64,000 nt of DNA from Hibiscus mutabilis (taxonomy: Eukaryota > Streptophyta > Magnoliopsida > Malvales > Malvaceae), in the NCBI GenBank assembly GCA_019671005.1, contig CM033726.1:25554440-25618439 (forward strand). The letters are read 5' to 3'. Made by a program: the position numbers and the translations under genes. The notes under the pieces were generated by a model. That model made no database searches. It saw only the letters and a program-made list of their open reading frames with translations, and was not told where the DNA came from. Shown here one piece after another: positions 10,701-22,137 of this stretch (the stretch's first letter is position 1; each line of letters opens with the position of its first letter).

Positions 10701-12954
10701 TTATCACGACCCAGGTTTTAAACCCGAGTATCAGGTTAACCCGAGGCATGGGCCTCGTGTCTGGGTTATGTTGTTGGGCCCTATAAACTTTTTGGGTTTG
10801 AGTTTTATTTTGGGTGTGGGTTTAGAAAGATGACATGAGGGTATGGTGGTAATTGCCTAAAGGGGTGACAAAGAGGTAAGGGGGCTTTAATTTTCTGCAT
10901 TGTGCAGAAAATGGTGAGATCACCATCATTGTTTCCTCTGCCTCTTTTCTAAACTCATTCTTCCATTCAAAACACCGCCACCAAAGGTAAGATTTTAAGT
11001 TTTAGCTTCTTGAATCACGTTTTTCTTGTTGAGAGAAGTTTTATTAGCATTCAATGATCTATAAATCAAGGTAAGGTTGGATTTAAATGGTGGAAGTTGG
11101 GAAAGGTGGGGTTTTTTGGGAAGAATGGGGATAGGGTTGGGAAAGCTCCATCCATGTTTTGATTTGTGTTTTAAGCTTCACAAGACCTTCCCAACAATGT
11201 GGTAACACATTTCACTCTTCCATTGTAGTGAAAGAGGTGGGAGAACCTTCCAATGCTCTTGGGAAGGACAAGGCTTGAAGGCTTGGTGAGAACTTTATTC
11301 TAGCTTTCAAACTCGAGGTTAGTACACTTCTAACTTCTGCGTGTTCATGTGCATCATCATTTTGGTATGTTACTTGAAAAATATGATGTTTGGTTAAGGT
11401 TAGAGCTTGGGTGGTCATCCATGGTAAAACTTTAATTTGATGTTGTTTGAGGGTAAAATTGATAAAAAGAAAACACCTAATCAACTCCCTGTGGTGTAGG
11501 AATAATGTGGGACTCAATGGTTGGGGACAAAGGGAAAACATGGGTTTTTCGAGCTCTAGAGTTCAAATTTTGGGCTCACATATCGATACAGGCTATGTTA
11601 GTATCAGTACGCTCTCTTGGAAGTTGGTTAAACCTGGCATTTTTTAATAGGGATATCGGTACAAGCTAGAGGAGTGTCGATATCATTGTTCCATTACGAA
11701 TTCTAATAGCCAAATCGGGTATCGGTACAGGTTGAGGGTTCGGTACGAAAGGTATGCGTACCGATGCTTGGTGTCGATACGCCATGTAAGCATATCGGTA
11801 TAAGGGTGATCTGGGTTCTTTTGAACCTAAGTTGGGTATCTATACTCGAAGAAGGGTATCAGTACCAAGAGAAGGGTACAGATACCCATGAAAGTGTATC
11901 GGTACGATTGGAGCAATCTGCCCAAGAATTTATGTGTTGAGTTTAGGGGCTCTATAATTCGAGAATAAGGTCCCAATGGGTCTCTTATAGGATAAAATGA
12001 ATAGAAAAACTGAGAAATTATGTTTCTAACTATATGTGTGAATTAAATGGCCAATAATGTGATAAAAGAAAAGGGATTTGCTTGTGTTAGCCAACCTTAG
12101 GGATCCTTGGTGGATCATGTGTGGTTTTGTCATGTGTGGACACTTGTTTGGTTATGTGTCTTTTTTGGTGGGATCTGGATACCCAGTGAGTGAGTGTTGC
12201 AACACAAGAAGGTCACTCGATATGAGATTCCGAGAGATGAATTGAAGACCACTCGATGTGAGATTCTAAACCACCCACTCAATGTGAGATTTTGAGTGAA
12301 GACTCGATGTGAGATTCTGAGTATTGACACTCGATGTGAGATTTCGAGCATGGATACACGTCCCTAGTGTCGGGTGACATTGGGCCTCACCTCTACTTTG
12401 TTTGATTGATATGCTTGTGATATTTGAGTTATTGCATTCATGCTAGCATATGTTTTAGGCAGTTATGGTAGCGTCATTGCTTTATCTTACCTTGATATCA
12501 TATTATCTAGCATGCTCTTAATCATGATTCACTTGAAGCATGGTCGAGTGGTTGTGTATTCACTGAGCTTTGTTAGCTCAACGTTCAGAATTGTTAGTTT
12601 TGTTCGCAGGTAAACAGGTTGTTCGCGTTTCGCGGAGCACCATCAAAGCAAAGAATTCAGCATTGGCCATTGTGGTAGAGTACATGTACTTAGATATAAA
12701 TGGATAAGTATTTGTGGGACCCTATGTATTTGTAACTATTTTTGAATTAAACTTGTATTGGTCAAATATTTTAATGTTGGTTTATTTGGAGCTCCTTTTG
12801 AAGATTTTAAATTTTGAGTACTTTTGAACTTATTTATCGATATGTCATGGGTTGGATTTATGATTTGCGAATTATTGGGCTTACAAATAAAAAATTTTAT
12901 GGGAGTGGTTTAGGCTTTTGGCCCAAATGTAGCATCCGGGTTTGGGGTGTTATA
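10701..12954 (+). repeat. Complete chromovirus LTR (about 2.25 kb), shared by two units
   Basis: It follows a purine-rich tract (AAGGAGTGGAGAG, 10688-10700) and ends at about TGTTATA (12954), five bases before a primer-binding site. It therefore acts as 3' LTR for the upstream pol and as 5' LTR for the downstream gag start. The left copy (5426-6911) matches 11196-12650. It holds the GGTATCGGTAC cluster and the CGATGTGAG minisatellite. Confidence 0.85.
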
Positions 12955-12959
12955 TTTAG

Positions 12960-12972
12960 TGGTATCAGAGCC
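12960..12972 (+). other. Primer-binding site, initiator tRNA-Met type
   Basis: TGGTATCAGAGCC matches the complement of the 3' end of plant initiator tRNA-Met, the usual primer for chromoviruses. Its place just right of an LTR shows that a second internal region once started here. Confidence 0.88.
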
Positions 12973-13121
12973 TAGGTTTAGTCGGTTCTAGGAAGTCCTT
13001 AGGGGAGTCAAATATGGTAAATAAGTGTCTAGCGAATGCATGCTCACAAGTCGAAGTTGTACTTGAATTAAGCTAAAATTCGATGGTGTAATCATATTGT
13101 TCGGTTGTGCAGACTAGAATC

Positions 13122-13785
13122 ATGGATGTTGAGGAAAGTTGGGGTTCCCGAGAATGGAGCTTTAATGAAGACTATACACTCGATGAGGAAGAGTCGGGTG
13201 AGGGAGCTAGACATGAGGCCAATTATTTCTCTCATTTGCATCGAGCCCTAGACCGAATCGTGTGGGTGATACTGAGGTATACATCTGCACCTCGTAAGGC
13301 ACCGATTGATGGGTGCGTAGACAGGATGCTAATGACTTCCCTAGGTCAGGACAAGATAATTTGGTAAAGGCCGATCAATGGCTTCAGGACACACGTTGGA
13401 TCATGAAGCAAATGAGGCTGAGGTCTGAAGATAAATTGCCTTGTGTTCTGTCATTTCTAAAAGAGAATGTGAAGGAATAGTGAGAGACGATGGAGCTTGG
13501 GTGGTACCCCAACCAACCAAAGTGGATGACTTTCTTGATGAATTTGAGAAGAAGTACGTGGGCGAGGCTCATATTGATAGGTTGAGGGATCAGTTTTCAC
13601 ACCTTATACAAGGGAATTGTTGAGTCTTTGAGTATGAACAGGAATTCCTACAGTTGAGTAGGTACACACCGGGATTGGTTGCCACCGAGAAAATGAGGTG
13701 CAAGAGGTTTCTTAAGGGTTTGAGGAAAGAGATTCAAACCTATCTAACTGTTACCCCACCGAAGGTATTTTTTGAGTTGACCGCC
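13122..13785 (+). pseudogene. Chromovirus Gag N-terminal and capsid remnant (second unit)
   Basis: An ATG at 13122 opens an acidic N-terminus (MDVEESWGSREW). The capsid-like part follows in other frames: LRDQFSHLIQGNC at about 13580-13622, then after a TGA the segments EYEQEFLQLSRYTPGLV and RCKRFLKGLRKEIQTYL, the conserved capsid blocks of the retrotransposon Gag domain. The frame breaks off near 13780, where LTR-like sequence begins. This piece corresponds to what the upstream unit lacks. Confidence 0.8.
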
Positions 13786-14289
13786 AGTGCTAGCGCCTCG
13801 TGTTTATTTTTCTCTTCTTTTTGCTCGTACTAGCTTGCATGCTTATGTTTATGATTAGCATGAAGTATAGTATAGTATAGTAGATGTGTACCATTGAGCT
13901 TTGTAAGCTCAGCGCTCAGAATCGTTATTTCTGTGCGTAGGCTGATCATCGGATCGTGGGATCGAAAAGCACTATCAGTACAAGATTCCACATGTGGAGG
14001 CTTTCAGAGTATAGTACTTGTGTTTAGTGGGCTATGTATTCATAGGACCTTACGTGGTAGAGTCTGTAAATCTTTCTTTTGGAATTGTATTAATCAAATC
14101 AAATGTTTAAAAGTTTTAAATCAAAGTGGAGCTCCTTGTAATGACTCAAATTGTTTAACTATATTTTCAACTGTGGGCTTTAAATATTTTGAGAAATACC
14201 TTGTTGGGCTAAACCCAATTTTGAGGAATTTTAATGATTTTAGGTTGGGCTTGAGGCCCAATTGTGACATCTTGGTCGAGGATGTTACA
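13786..14289 (+). repeat. 3' part of a diverged chromovirus LTR
   Basis: It shares an ordered set of blocks with the complete LTR (for example GAGCTTTGTAAGCTCAG versus GAGCTTTGTTAGCTCAA, followed by a GT-rich stretch and GGAGCTCCTT). It is clearly more diverged than the two other LTRs are from each other. It ends GATGTTACA at 14289 and is not followed by a primer-binding site, so it is the outer end of the complex. It may come from a second subfamily. Confidence 0.7.
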
Positions 14290-15513
14290 GAAAAAGTGAG
14301 AGAGATGTTTCATGGTTTGTATGTCAGGTCTTTGCAATTGGGATGTTGGGTACCCACAATGGTTCTTTGCAAATTGGTAATGGTATTTTGCCTTTTGTTT
14401 ATTCATGTCATGTTTTCTATGTCTTTCTTCTTGTACTAATTATCCTTTCATTTTGCAGATGTATAAAGATGAATTGAAGAATTAAAGGAGATGAGAAATA
14501 GAAAAGAATATGGACTAAATTGATAGATTATTAAAATTATGTAGGTTAATTTTTTAGAATTAAAATAAGTTTAGAACTTGAGGGCTACTTATGTAATTAT
14601 ATCAATTTATATTAACTGTCACATCATCAGCCGTTAAATTTTTAACGGCATCAGACCAATTTATTATTTTTTTAAGTCAAGGGACCAGTTTCTAACTTCT
14701 GATAGTCGGGGGACGCAAAAAAGAATTAGAGCATAGTCGGAGACCGGTTAATGTAGTTTACCCTATAATGTAATTGAACAAAGCATCCTGATTATCACGT
14801 AATCATCATCATTCACAATGCTTCTTTGGCCAATCTTTAGTTACTCTCGTTTTGGCTTCCATTGCCATTTTTTGTACCCTTTTCCGCCTTCAATGATTCA
14901 ATAATCCAAAAACGATACAGCGCTGATATCCATAAACTTAAACAAATGCTGGTACAACTAAAAGAATGTAAAACCAGAACCTGGTATGATTTTGCCGTTT
15001 GTTATGTGTTGTGGGAAAGGATTTTGAATGGAGAGGCCTTGCATTTCGGATTCAAAGCCAATTCATATGGTGACACTTGGACAAAGAAAGATCGTGATAA
15101 AGCAAATGCCATTGCCAAATAAAGAAAGCAATTTCTTGTTTTCTTACAAACATTAACAAGGAAAACATTAGAAAGAAAAAAAAGAATGTTTTTCCATTGG
15201 CATGTCTTGTCATGCCCCATTATCTGTCTCCCCGCCATTTTTGAAGGACTCTAAAAATACCCATAGAAAGAGAAGAAGGATTAGCTCTCTTATATTATTC
15301 TCCCTCCAATCCTCCCTCCCATTTTGCAGAGGCATATTCTTCTATAGTTTTAGTTTTAGTGTTCCTCATTTTAATCTTTGAATGCTTTGGGTGGCCAAAT
15401 TATAATTATTATACTATGTGCAGCCAATTTGAGGAACTATAGATAATAAGAGTGCTTAAATTCGCCTGCCCTTTACTGTTTACTCACCTTTCAGGAACCC
15501 AAAGCCCCTGATC
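14290..15513 (+). promoter_or_regulatory. Presumed promoter and 5' UTR region of the lipid-transfer gene
   Basis: This 1.2-kb AT-rich stretch lies between the chromovirus complex and the first coding ATG. I see a short perfect hairpin GCCGTTAAATTTTTAACGGC at about 14630-14650 and a possible TATA element (CTCTAAAAATACC) near 15250, followed by a pyrimidine-rich leader-like stretch (15290-15330). An 86-codon open frame at 14862-15122 has no recognisable domain. No transcript evidence is available, so the start site is a guess. Confidence 0.35.
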
Positions 15514-18500
15514 ATGTCTGACATTCCACCTCAAAACCAAGGTAGGGCATGAATCATTGTACAATGTTGATGTATTGATTTGCATTTGCATGGTTTTTTG
15601 GAGCATAGCTGTAATGGGATATTCTGGTTTATATGCTATTATATGTCAATAATCATTTCTTCTACAGAAATTGATGCCTCAGGGTCATTCAGGAAAACAG
15701 CCTCTAATAGATTCAAGAATTCAAGGAAAAGGAGGAGCAGTAAAGTACTATCTGTTGAAATTGACGATGAGCGGGACGTGGAGGAGCAGCAGTCCGTTGA
15801 AGCCTTGCGCCAGGCGCTTATAGCGGAGGACCTGCTGCCTGAAAGACACGATGATTATCACACGATGCTCAGGCAAGTTTCTATCCTGTTTCATCATTGG
15901 TGTTGTAGTATATGCATTTTTTCGATATGCCTACTTGGCCTCTGTATTGAAATGAAGAACTTGCTAGGGGAACCAGCCAACCAAAATTGCGGTTACTGCT
16001 GTTGCTGAGTTTGGATTTGTCTTATGGTTGTTAACCTCTAAATGTACCCCTCTGATAATGCAGGTTCTGTAGGGCCAGAAGATTTGACCTTGAGAAAACG
16101 AAGCAAATGTGGTCTGATATGCTCAAATGGAGGACGGAATTCGGTACCGACACAATTTTAGAGGTATTCTTAAAAACAGCTCTAGAAAACATATAATTCT
16201 GTATTTGTTTATGTAAACTCTCAAATGTTGCCCTCAAAATGACTTTCTGGCTGAGTTCCGTTCCATTTTCTACTATTTGTTCAAGGACTTTGATTTCAAG
16301 GAGAGAGACGAGGTCGTGAAATATTATCCTCAAGGGTACCATGGAGTAGATAAGGACGGACGACCGGTGTATATAGAGAGAATAGGCCTAGTAGATGCAA
16401 CCAAACTCTTGCAAGTCACCACCATGGACCGCTATCTCAAATACCATGTGAGGGAGTTTGAGAAGACCTTCCAATTTAAATTTCCAGCTTGCACTATTGC
16501 TGCCAAGAAGCACATTGACCAAAGCACAACAATCTTGGACGTGCAAGGAGTGGTAAGGGGAACAATAGCACTACGTCTGTGATAAAAGAATTTGATCAAA
16601 GTATCCTGTAATAACTTTGTTAAGGCTCCAAAAACGCTATCCCTAATCATCCAAATCTTATTTCAAAAATTATAACTCGTATCCGTACAATATATATAAC
16701 ATTTATATAAGTCACTTATAAGAATTTCCTCTGGCTTAATGACACAGGGACTTAAAAGCTTCACCAAATCTGCTAGGGAACTCATCACTCTTCTTCAGGA
16801 GGTTGATGGTGACAATTACCCTGAGGTACCGATTTTCTTTTATACAAGTTTTTGTTTTGGTTGACTTTTAACGGGAGATGATGGATTTGAGATGGCTAAA
16901 TTTTGCCTTTCTTGCAGACTTTGAACCGAATGTTCATCATTAATGCGGGTTCTGGATTTAGAATGTTGTGGAACACTGTTAAGTCTTTCCTCGATCCTAA
17001 GACCACAGCCAAGATCAATGTAAGCATTCACTTCCTCTCACTGAATTTGCTTGTTTGACCAATAGAATCTAATCGGTGTAATCTATCATGTACCAGGTTC
17101 TTGGTAACAAATTTCAGAGCAAGTTGCTTGAAATAATTGATGCTAAGTAAGTCCAATCCTAGCTTAGAATGTAGAAGACCAAAAAACAATTATCCCTTAT
17201 TCCGAACATTTTCCTGGTGTTGCTTCTTTTTTTTACTTATATTTCTTTTCCTGCTGTCGCTCTCTATCAGCGAGTTGCCAGACTTTTTGGGAGGTACTTG
17301 CACTTGTGCTGATAACGGAGGCTGCATGCTTTCCGATAAGGGCCCATGGAAGGACCCAGAGATTTTGAAGGTAGATCACTACCATCCTTTTTATTCTCAG
17401 TTGCAGTCATAGTTTGTTCCCTGGAGGGTCACTAACTCTTTGACTTGCAGATGATTCAAAATGGTCAACACAAACCTGGGAAGAAATCTCAGGCTCAAAG
17501 CAGTGAAGAGAAAACAACTGTAGAGGATGAGCCTGCAGTCCCAAAGGTTCGACTTGCTTTATGAGCTAGCATCTTTCTCTTTTCCCATTCTATGTCAATC
17601 TGCCCCTGAATTATTAAGATCTTGCGTGTTTTACGTCTATTCTGAATAGTTTTTTTCACGGTTTATGCAGGCTAGTGAATCCTTGGACGCTGAGGTTGCT
17701 CCAGATGTAGGAAATAAACCACCTCTAGAGCTACCAGCTCCTGTTAATGGCAATGTATAGTTTAGCAGCCTTCTTGCACAATATTGTCTATTATTAAGGA
17801 TTTCAAGCTTTGAGTTAACATCTAGTGGTACCAACATAGACCACAAAGCTGACCCAACTTGTAAAATATGTAGAACCCTTAGAGGATGTGATGTCCAATA
17901 CCGACAAAGTACTTGAGTTGGTATACATCTTGAGCACTGAATTTATTTGCTTCTTCTTTCTTCCTTTTCTTCTTTTGAAACTATTGAAATTTGTTTTGTC
18001 TTGGATGTATTGTAAAAATTACAACTCCTCCCGTCCATTTTTCCTCTGATTAATAAATCTCACAGGTTCAAACGATCGAAACTGTGGTTGATAAACATGT
18101 GGATTTGCCTTTGCAGAATGAAAATGCTGCTATTGTACCGAGAGGTACATGTTTCTTTTAGACTGTTACTTGTAATATTCACGCACAAACACACATAATG
18201 CAGCTTAATGTGGATGTTTCCTCTGAATGTTCCTCAACGTAGTTTAAGGAGACTGATTATTCATATTGTTACGAGCCCATCTTATACATATATGTGTTTG
18301 TATGTATATATTAATTTTGGGCTAGATCTTTTTTATAGAACAACATAAAGTACAAAGTTCAGTATCAGGGACTGCATACTTCATTTAAGCACATAAAGTT
18401 CAGTTTCTTGGATCAGATACTAACTCTGATGTGTCTAAACTAAATTATAACATGTAATGAACTGGCTATTGTTCCAATGGTAGATTCTAGGAAAGAAGCT

Positions 18501-19248
18501 TGCATGGTTCCTGTTGGGCTTAGCTCTCATCTTTTCACTGGCGTCATGACCTTTGTTATGGGCATTGGTGCGATGATAAAAGTGACGCGCAACATGCCCA
18601 GGAAACCCACTGATGGCAACAGTTACTCAAGTCAAGTTGAGAATGTAAACACAGGGGCTAGGAGCCTACAGCCTTCATCCCAGTCGCCCCCACCAGTAGC
18701 CCACTCCGCTGAAGAATTGACGTCTGTCATGAAACGTATGGCGGAGTTGGAAGAGAGATTAAGTGTTATTAACACGAAACCTCCAGCAATGCCCCCTGAT
18801 AAGGAGGAATTGTTGAATACTGCACTAACCCGAGCTGATGCCTTGGAGCAAGAGCTTAGGGCAACCAAGAAGGTAAACATTGTTGTTTACAAAATCTTGT
18901 ATGGGACATGTAGAAGTAGAACATCAAACTTAATCCTAATTGCTTTTGAAATTAAGAAAATCAAATATAAGTTTACAAATGTAGATAGAACATGCAGCAT
19001 TGCACTTAAAGTGATTACCAATGCCCTTGTTTTTTTTTGCCTTTTTCAGGCTCTGGAAGATTCGTTTGCTCAACAACAGGAGCTCGCAGCGTACCTTGAG
19101 AAAAAGAAGAAAAAGAAGAAGACCTTGGTAAGCTATTAGACTAGTATTTCCCATTTATCTTTCGTTTCGTCTTCTTCTTTGTTTGGCATATGAGCAGTAC
19201 AATTGACATGAAGTAGAAATTGATTTGCTGGTATCCCAGTTCTGGTAA
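15514..19248 (+). CDS. SFH: SEC14-nodulin-like phosphatidylinositol/phosphatidylcholine transfer protein (SFH family)
   Basis: Members of this family exchange phosphatidylinositol and phosphatidylcholine at membranes and support polarised phosphoinositide signalling. My splicing gives 14 coding exons: 15514-15541, 15668-15872, 16064-16163, 16286-16552, 16748-16825, 16918-17019, 17097-17146, 17271-17370, 17451-17546, 17671-17754, 18066-18144, 18484-18872, 19050-19127, 19240-19248. The total is 1665 nt, 554 codons, with every phase closing. Order: basic N-terminus; CRAL-TRIO N region (about 40-110, with LPERHDDYHTMLR); SEC14 lipid pocket (about 112-310, with YYPQGYHGVDKDGRPVYIE, ending DFLGGTC and GPWKDPEI); hydrophobic stretch VPVGLSSHLFTGVMTFVMG (about 403-421); predicted coiled coil (about 455-540); seven lysines; last residues TLFW. 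This tail is the nodulin-like membrane-targeting module. The N-terminus is short for the family, so a further upstream exon is possible. Confidence 0.9.
15873..16063 (+). other. GC-AG intron (intron 2 of the lipid-transfer gene)
   Basis: The donor reads AG|GCAAGT and the acceptor GCAG|G. Using the nearby GT at 15877 instead puts TAG in frame within three codons. The GC donor joins CTC-AG to G-TTC and restores the family sequence M-L-R-F-C-R-A-R-R-F. Confidence 0.85.
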
Positions 19249-20173
19249 ACACTGAAAATCTGGATGGTGACAAGATTACTTGGGAAACCGGTGGTGGGGC
19301 AATTCGTTTTTATAAGGCCGCCCCAGAATGCACTCTAATCTTGGTTCATTCCACTCATCAGATGAAAATGTAAATTTTTTTACTAGATTTACATTAATTT
19401 GAATCCACCTGTGCTGATCAATGTACATCTAACTTGTTGGCAGGCACATTTGAATTGTGTATTCTTTGTATTTTCTTTTCTTTATCTTCCATGTTGAAAT
19501 CCAGGGCATGCAAAGGGAAGAAATTAAAGCCCCCCTGGATGAATGCAGGTGATAAGTAATGAGTGGTAATCTTCATTATTTTTTAATTCCTAGTCTCTGT
19601 TGTATTATATGGTAAGCATAATCAGCCATTTCTTCTGCATCCACGTTTTTCATGCTTACATTTCCTTTCTGGTCATTGATTTTAGGCTTAATCAAGGTTA
19701 ATGTGGCTTTAATCCGCCTTTGGTCAACCCGATTGATGTTATATCATATATTAATGTTTGCAGCTTGCAACAATTGGGAATCTTCCATGGCATATACATC
19801 TTTTAGGCACTCAACTTTTGTCTTTTAGAAACCTTAATGCATTCGCCTACATTCTTCTTTTCTTAGGATAAGTTGTTCATGTTAATCAGCAGTCATTTTA
19901 TGATAATGTTCTATTATTTCTCACCCACTGAATCAAATAATCCAACGTTGTTAAAACGAACCAACAGTGTCGCGATATACAAATGGTTGCCTTCCAATTC
20001 TACGTTCGACATTAGCTACCATCCATTCCTGTTTTTATTTCATTTAAAGAAAAGGTAATTGGACCAACAATCATTTGGTATAGTAGGATCAGATATTAGA
20101 TTTCTTAAGTAAGGTCAAGCTGAAGAATTCAAATTCTGATATTGTAAATGAAACAAATTAAGTTGGGGATCGC
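19249..20173 (+). other. 3' UTR and downstream flank of the lipid-transfer gene
   Basis: AT-rich sequence follows the TAA at 19246-19248. I see no strong polyadenylation signal and no convincing coding frame. The 3' UTR probably ends in the first 200-400 bp. The rest shows no feature I can name. Confidence 0.4.
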
Positions 20174-20524
20174 CAGGCCCGGCCTTGGGGGGTGTCTAGA
20201 GGGGCAATGGCCTAGGGCCCAAACTTGAAAGGGGCCCAATCTGTTAGGTTTAAATATAGTATTAAGAAAAAATAAAAAAGTTGATTTAGAAAAAATAAAA
20301 AAACGGAGAGAATAAAATTAGATGATGGCATATGAGTTGCTTGAAGAAAAAATTCTTTTAGTAATTTTATTAGTAAAAACTTTATCTGCTTAAACAACGG
20401 AGTATTTATATGAAATTATTATTATATATTATTATTTTGTTTTGTTATATATTGTATAATTTTTTTTAAAAGGGCTCAAATCTATTATTTTATCTAGGGC
20501 CCAAAAAGATCAGGACCGGTGCTG
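20174..20524. mobile_element. hAT-like MITE (351 bp)
   Basis: The ends form imperfect terminal inverted repeats: left CAGGCCCGGCCTTG, right (reverse complement) CAGCACCGGTCCTG, with inner GGGCCC blocks also inverted. The flanking 8-mers GGGATCGC (20166-20173) and AAGATCGT (20525-20532) share GATCG, which fits a decayed 8-bp hAT target duplication. The interior is AT-rich and non-coding, so mobility would depend on a transposase elsewhere. Confidence 0.72.
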
Positions 20525-21276
20525 AAGATCGTCACATAATGAACATCTGCAATATTTATTTTGAATTAATCAACTAATGAGTTAGATAAATATGATTATA
20601 CCAAAAGAAAAAGTAATTGGAAAATAATGGATCATAAGAAACTTCGCTCCTTCAACTGTTCTAAAACGCAATGGATGACTTTTCTTTTGAATTTATATTT
20701 CTATTTTAAATTAGTCATCGCAAAAGGCAAGCTTAGGGAATCTCTAAATATAAAAATTGTTAAAGGAAACCATTAACCATTACCAGCTCCCCGTGCTTTA
20801 AATATTTTTTTTCAAAATGTCATCTGATAAATTAAATGTAGAAAATAATGAGATTGTTAAAGGAAAAAAAGACGTATTTAATCTATTTCACTCATTTAAT
20901 AGTTATGGATGAATATAAAACTAATTGAGTTTTATATAGTGTATCTAAATTTTAACTTATATATATATATATATATTTACAATATTTAAAGATAAGCATA
21001 TGTACACGTTGCAAATTATCTAAACAATAGTAAATTTATAATAATAAATAACAAAACTTATCATCGTAAAATAAATGTTTTTATACGATTATAATCATAA
21101 TTGTAATAGTAATAGTAATAGTAATCAAAATAGCATAAAATAATTAAAATTAATAAAAACAAACCATTTTAAGTGAACCTTTTATATGGGATAGTCATTG
21201 TCATTAGAATGACCCGATACTTGCTTTTCAAAGAATTATTATTTTAATAATTCATTCCTTTTTAGGTGATTTTAAT
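20525..21276. other. AT-rich intergenic spacer
   Basis: No genes are recognisable. It contains a short (TA)n run near 20957-20977 and a (TAATAG)n-like stretch near 21098-21123. Confidence 0.5.
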
Positions 21277-21741
21277 TAGGGGTGTACAAAATTAGATTCG
21301 ATTAAAAAAATTAAATTATTTTACTCGAATCGATGCAAAAATACTCGACTCATCTTGACTCAACTCGTAATTTCATAAACTTGACTTGAAAAATTGTCAA
21401 ATAAAGTTTGAGTTATAAAATAGAAATTCGAATAACTCAAAATTTTTAGTAATTAGTTCAAGTTCGAGCGGAGTCTCTCGATTTTTTTATGATATATATA
21501 TATATCACATATGAAAAAATGTTAAGAAATATATATGTGTATTGTAGATGGTTATAGAAAACTATTTAAATTGGAATTAATTAATATCATTACATTATAA
21601 ATGTTTACAATTAAATTTTAACAGAAACTCAATTAACTCGACTCGAAAAAAATTAAAATAAAGTTTGAGTTACAAAATATGACTCTTCAACTCGACTAAC
21701 TCGAAATTCTTTTACTCGACTTGATCGAATGCTCACCCCTA
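21277..21741. mobile_element. hAT-like MITE with TAGGGGTG ends (465 bp)
   Basis: It starts TAGGGGTGTACAAAATTAG and ends with the inverted form, CACCCCTA preceded by GATCGAATGCT. Repeated ACTCGA and its complement TCGAGT run through both halves and give much of the element inverted symmetry. The end sequence is typical of very common plant hAT-type MITEs. I see no clear 8-bp target duplication, so boundaries may be off by a few bases. Confidence 0.65.
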
Positions 21742-22137
21742 CTTCAAACTTATTAATGTCAATAATTTTTATTATTATTTTGGTTGATTTTCTTTATTTG
21801 TTATTTTCTTGAAAATAGCAAATCGATTGATGCTATTTATAATGGTAAATGATGTTGAACTAATTTTTTTTATGATTAAAGAAATACTACTGTGTGTCTT
21901 TTTAAAAACCCTTTAAATCTAATCGAAGAAAAAGAGTATACACAAAAATAATTACAGAAAAACTACGAGATTAAATCGACTAAATAAACAAAAGAGGATA
22001 AACTAAACAAACCATAATAACAAGACAAAATCCCCTACAAGACCATCATGTACCCACATCACAATATCACATTATGCCCCAGGATCATGACGCGGAATTC
22101 GACTCGAGGTACCAATCTCGCCCAACCTGTTATTGCT
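21742..22137 (-). other. Probable 3' UTR and tail of a LINE remnant
   Basis: This AT-rich stretch sits downstream (on -) of the RNase H fragment. The T-rich run near 21860-21870 could be the relic of a poly(A) tail read from the other strand, but the end is not sharp. Confidence 0.35.

Larger units (their letters stand above)
1..14289 (+). mobile_element. Del/Tekay-like chromovirus complex (Ty3/Gypsy), nested and rearranged
   Basis: This is a + strand chromovirus whose left LTR begins before the window. The order is: left LTR fragment (1-10 and 5426-6911), interrupted by an Athila element; decayed gag end, protease, RT, RNase H, integrase and chromodomain (6912-10700); complete LTR (10701-12954); an initiator-Met-type primer-binding site and gag N-terminus (12960-13780); and the 3' part of a diverged LTR of the same family (13786-14289). 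The clade call rests on the chromodomain-like tail after integrase and on the DSG-type protease site. The first unit lacks its 5' untranslated region and most of gag, while a second unit's gag start follows the middle LTR. This suggests two tandem units sharing an LTR, later deleted. No frame is intact. Confidence 0.85.

Noticed and set aside
14862..15122. 86-codon open frame upstream of the lipid-transfer gene
   Set aside because: No domain, no splice link I could defend, and no second exon. It may be a leader exon but cannot be supported.
18477..19139. Reading exon 12 to 13 as one continuous 220-codon protein
   Set aside because: The frame reads through intron sequence between 18873 and 19049, which has good donor and acceptor sites and no family similarity.
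22092..22113. Cluster of EcoRI, XhoI and KpnI sites that looks like a cloning polylinker
   Set aside because: It lies in LINE-derived sequence with no vector sequence on either side; three sites in 20 bp can occur by chance. Checking raw reads would settle it.
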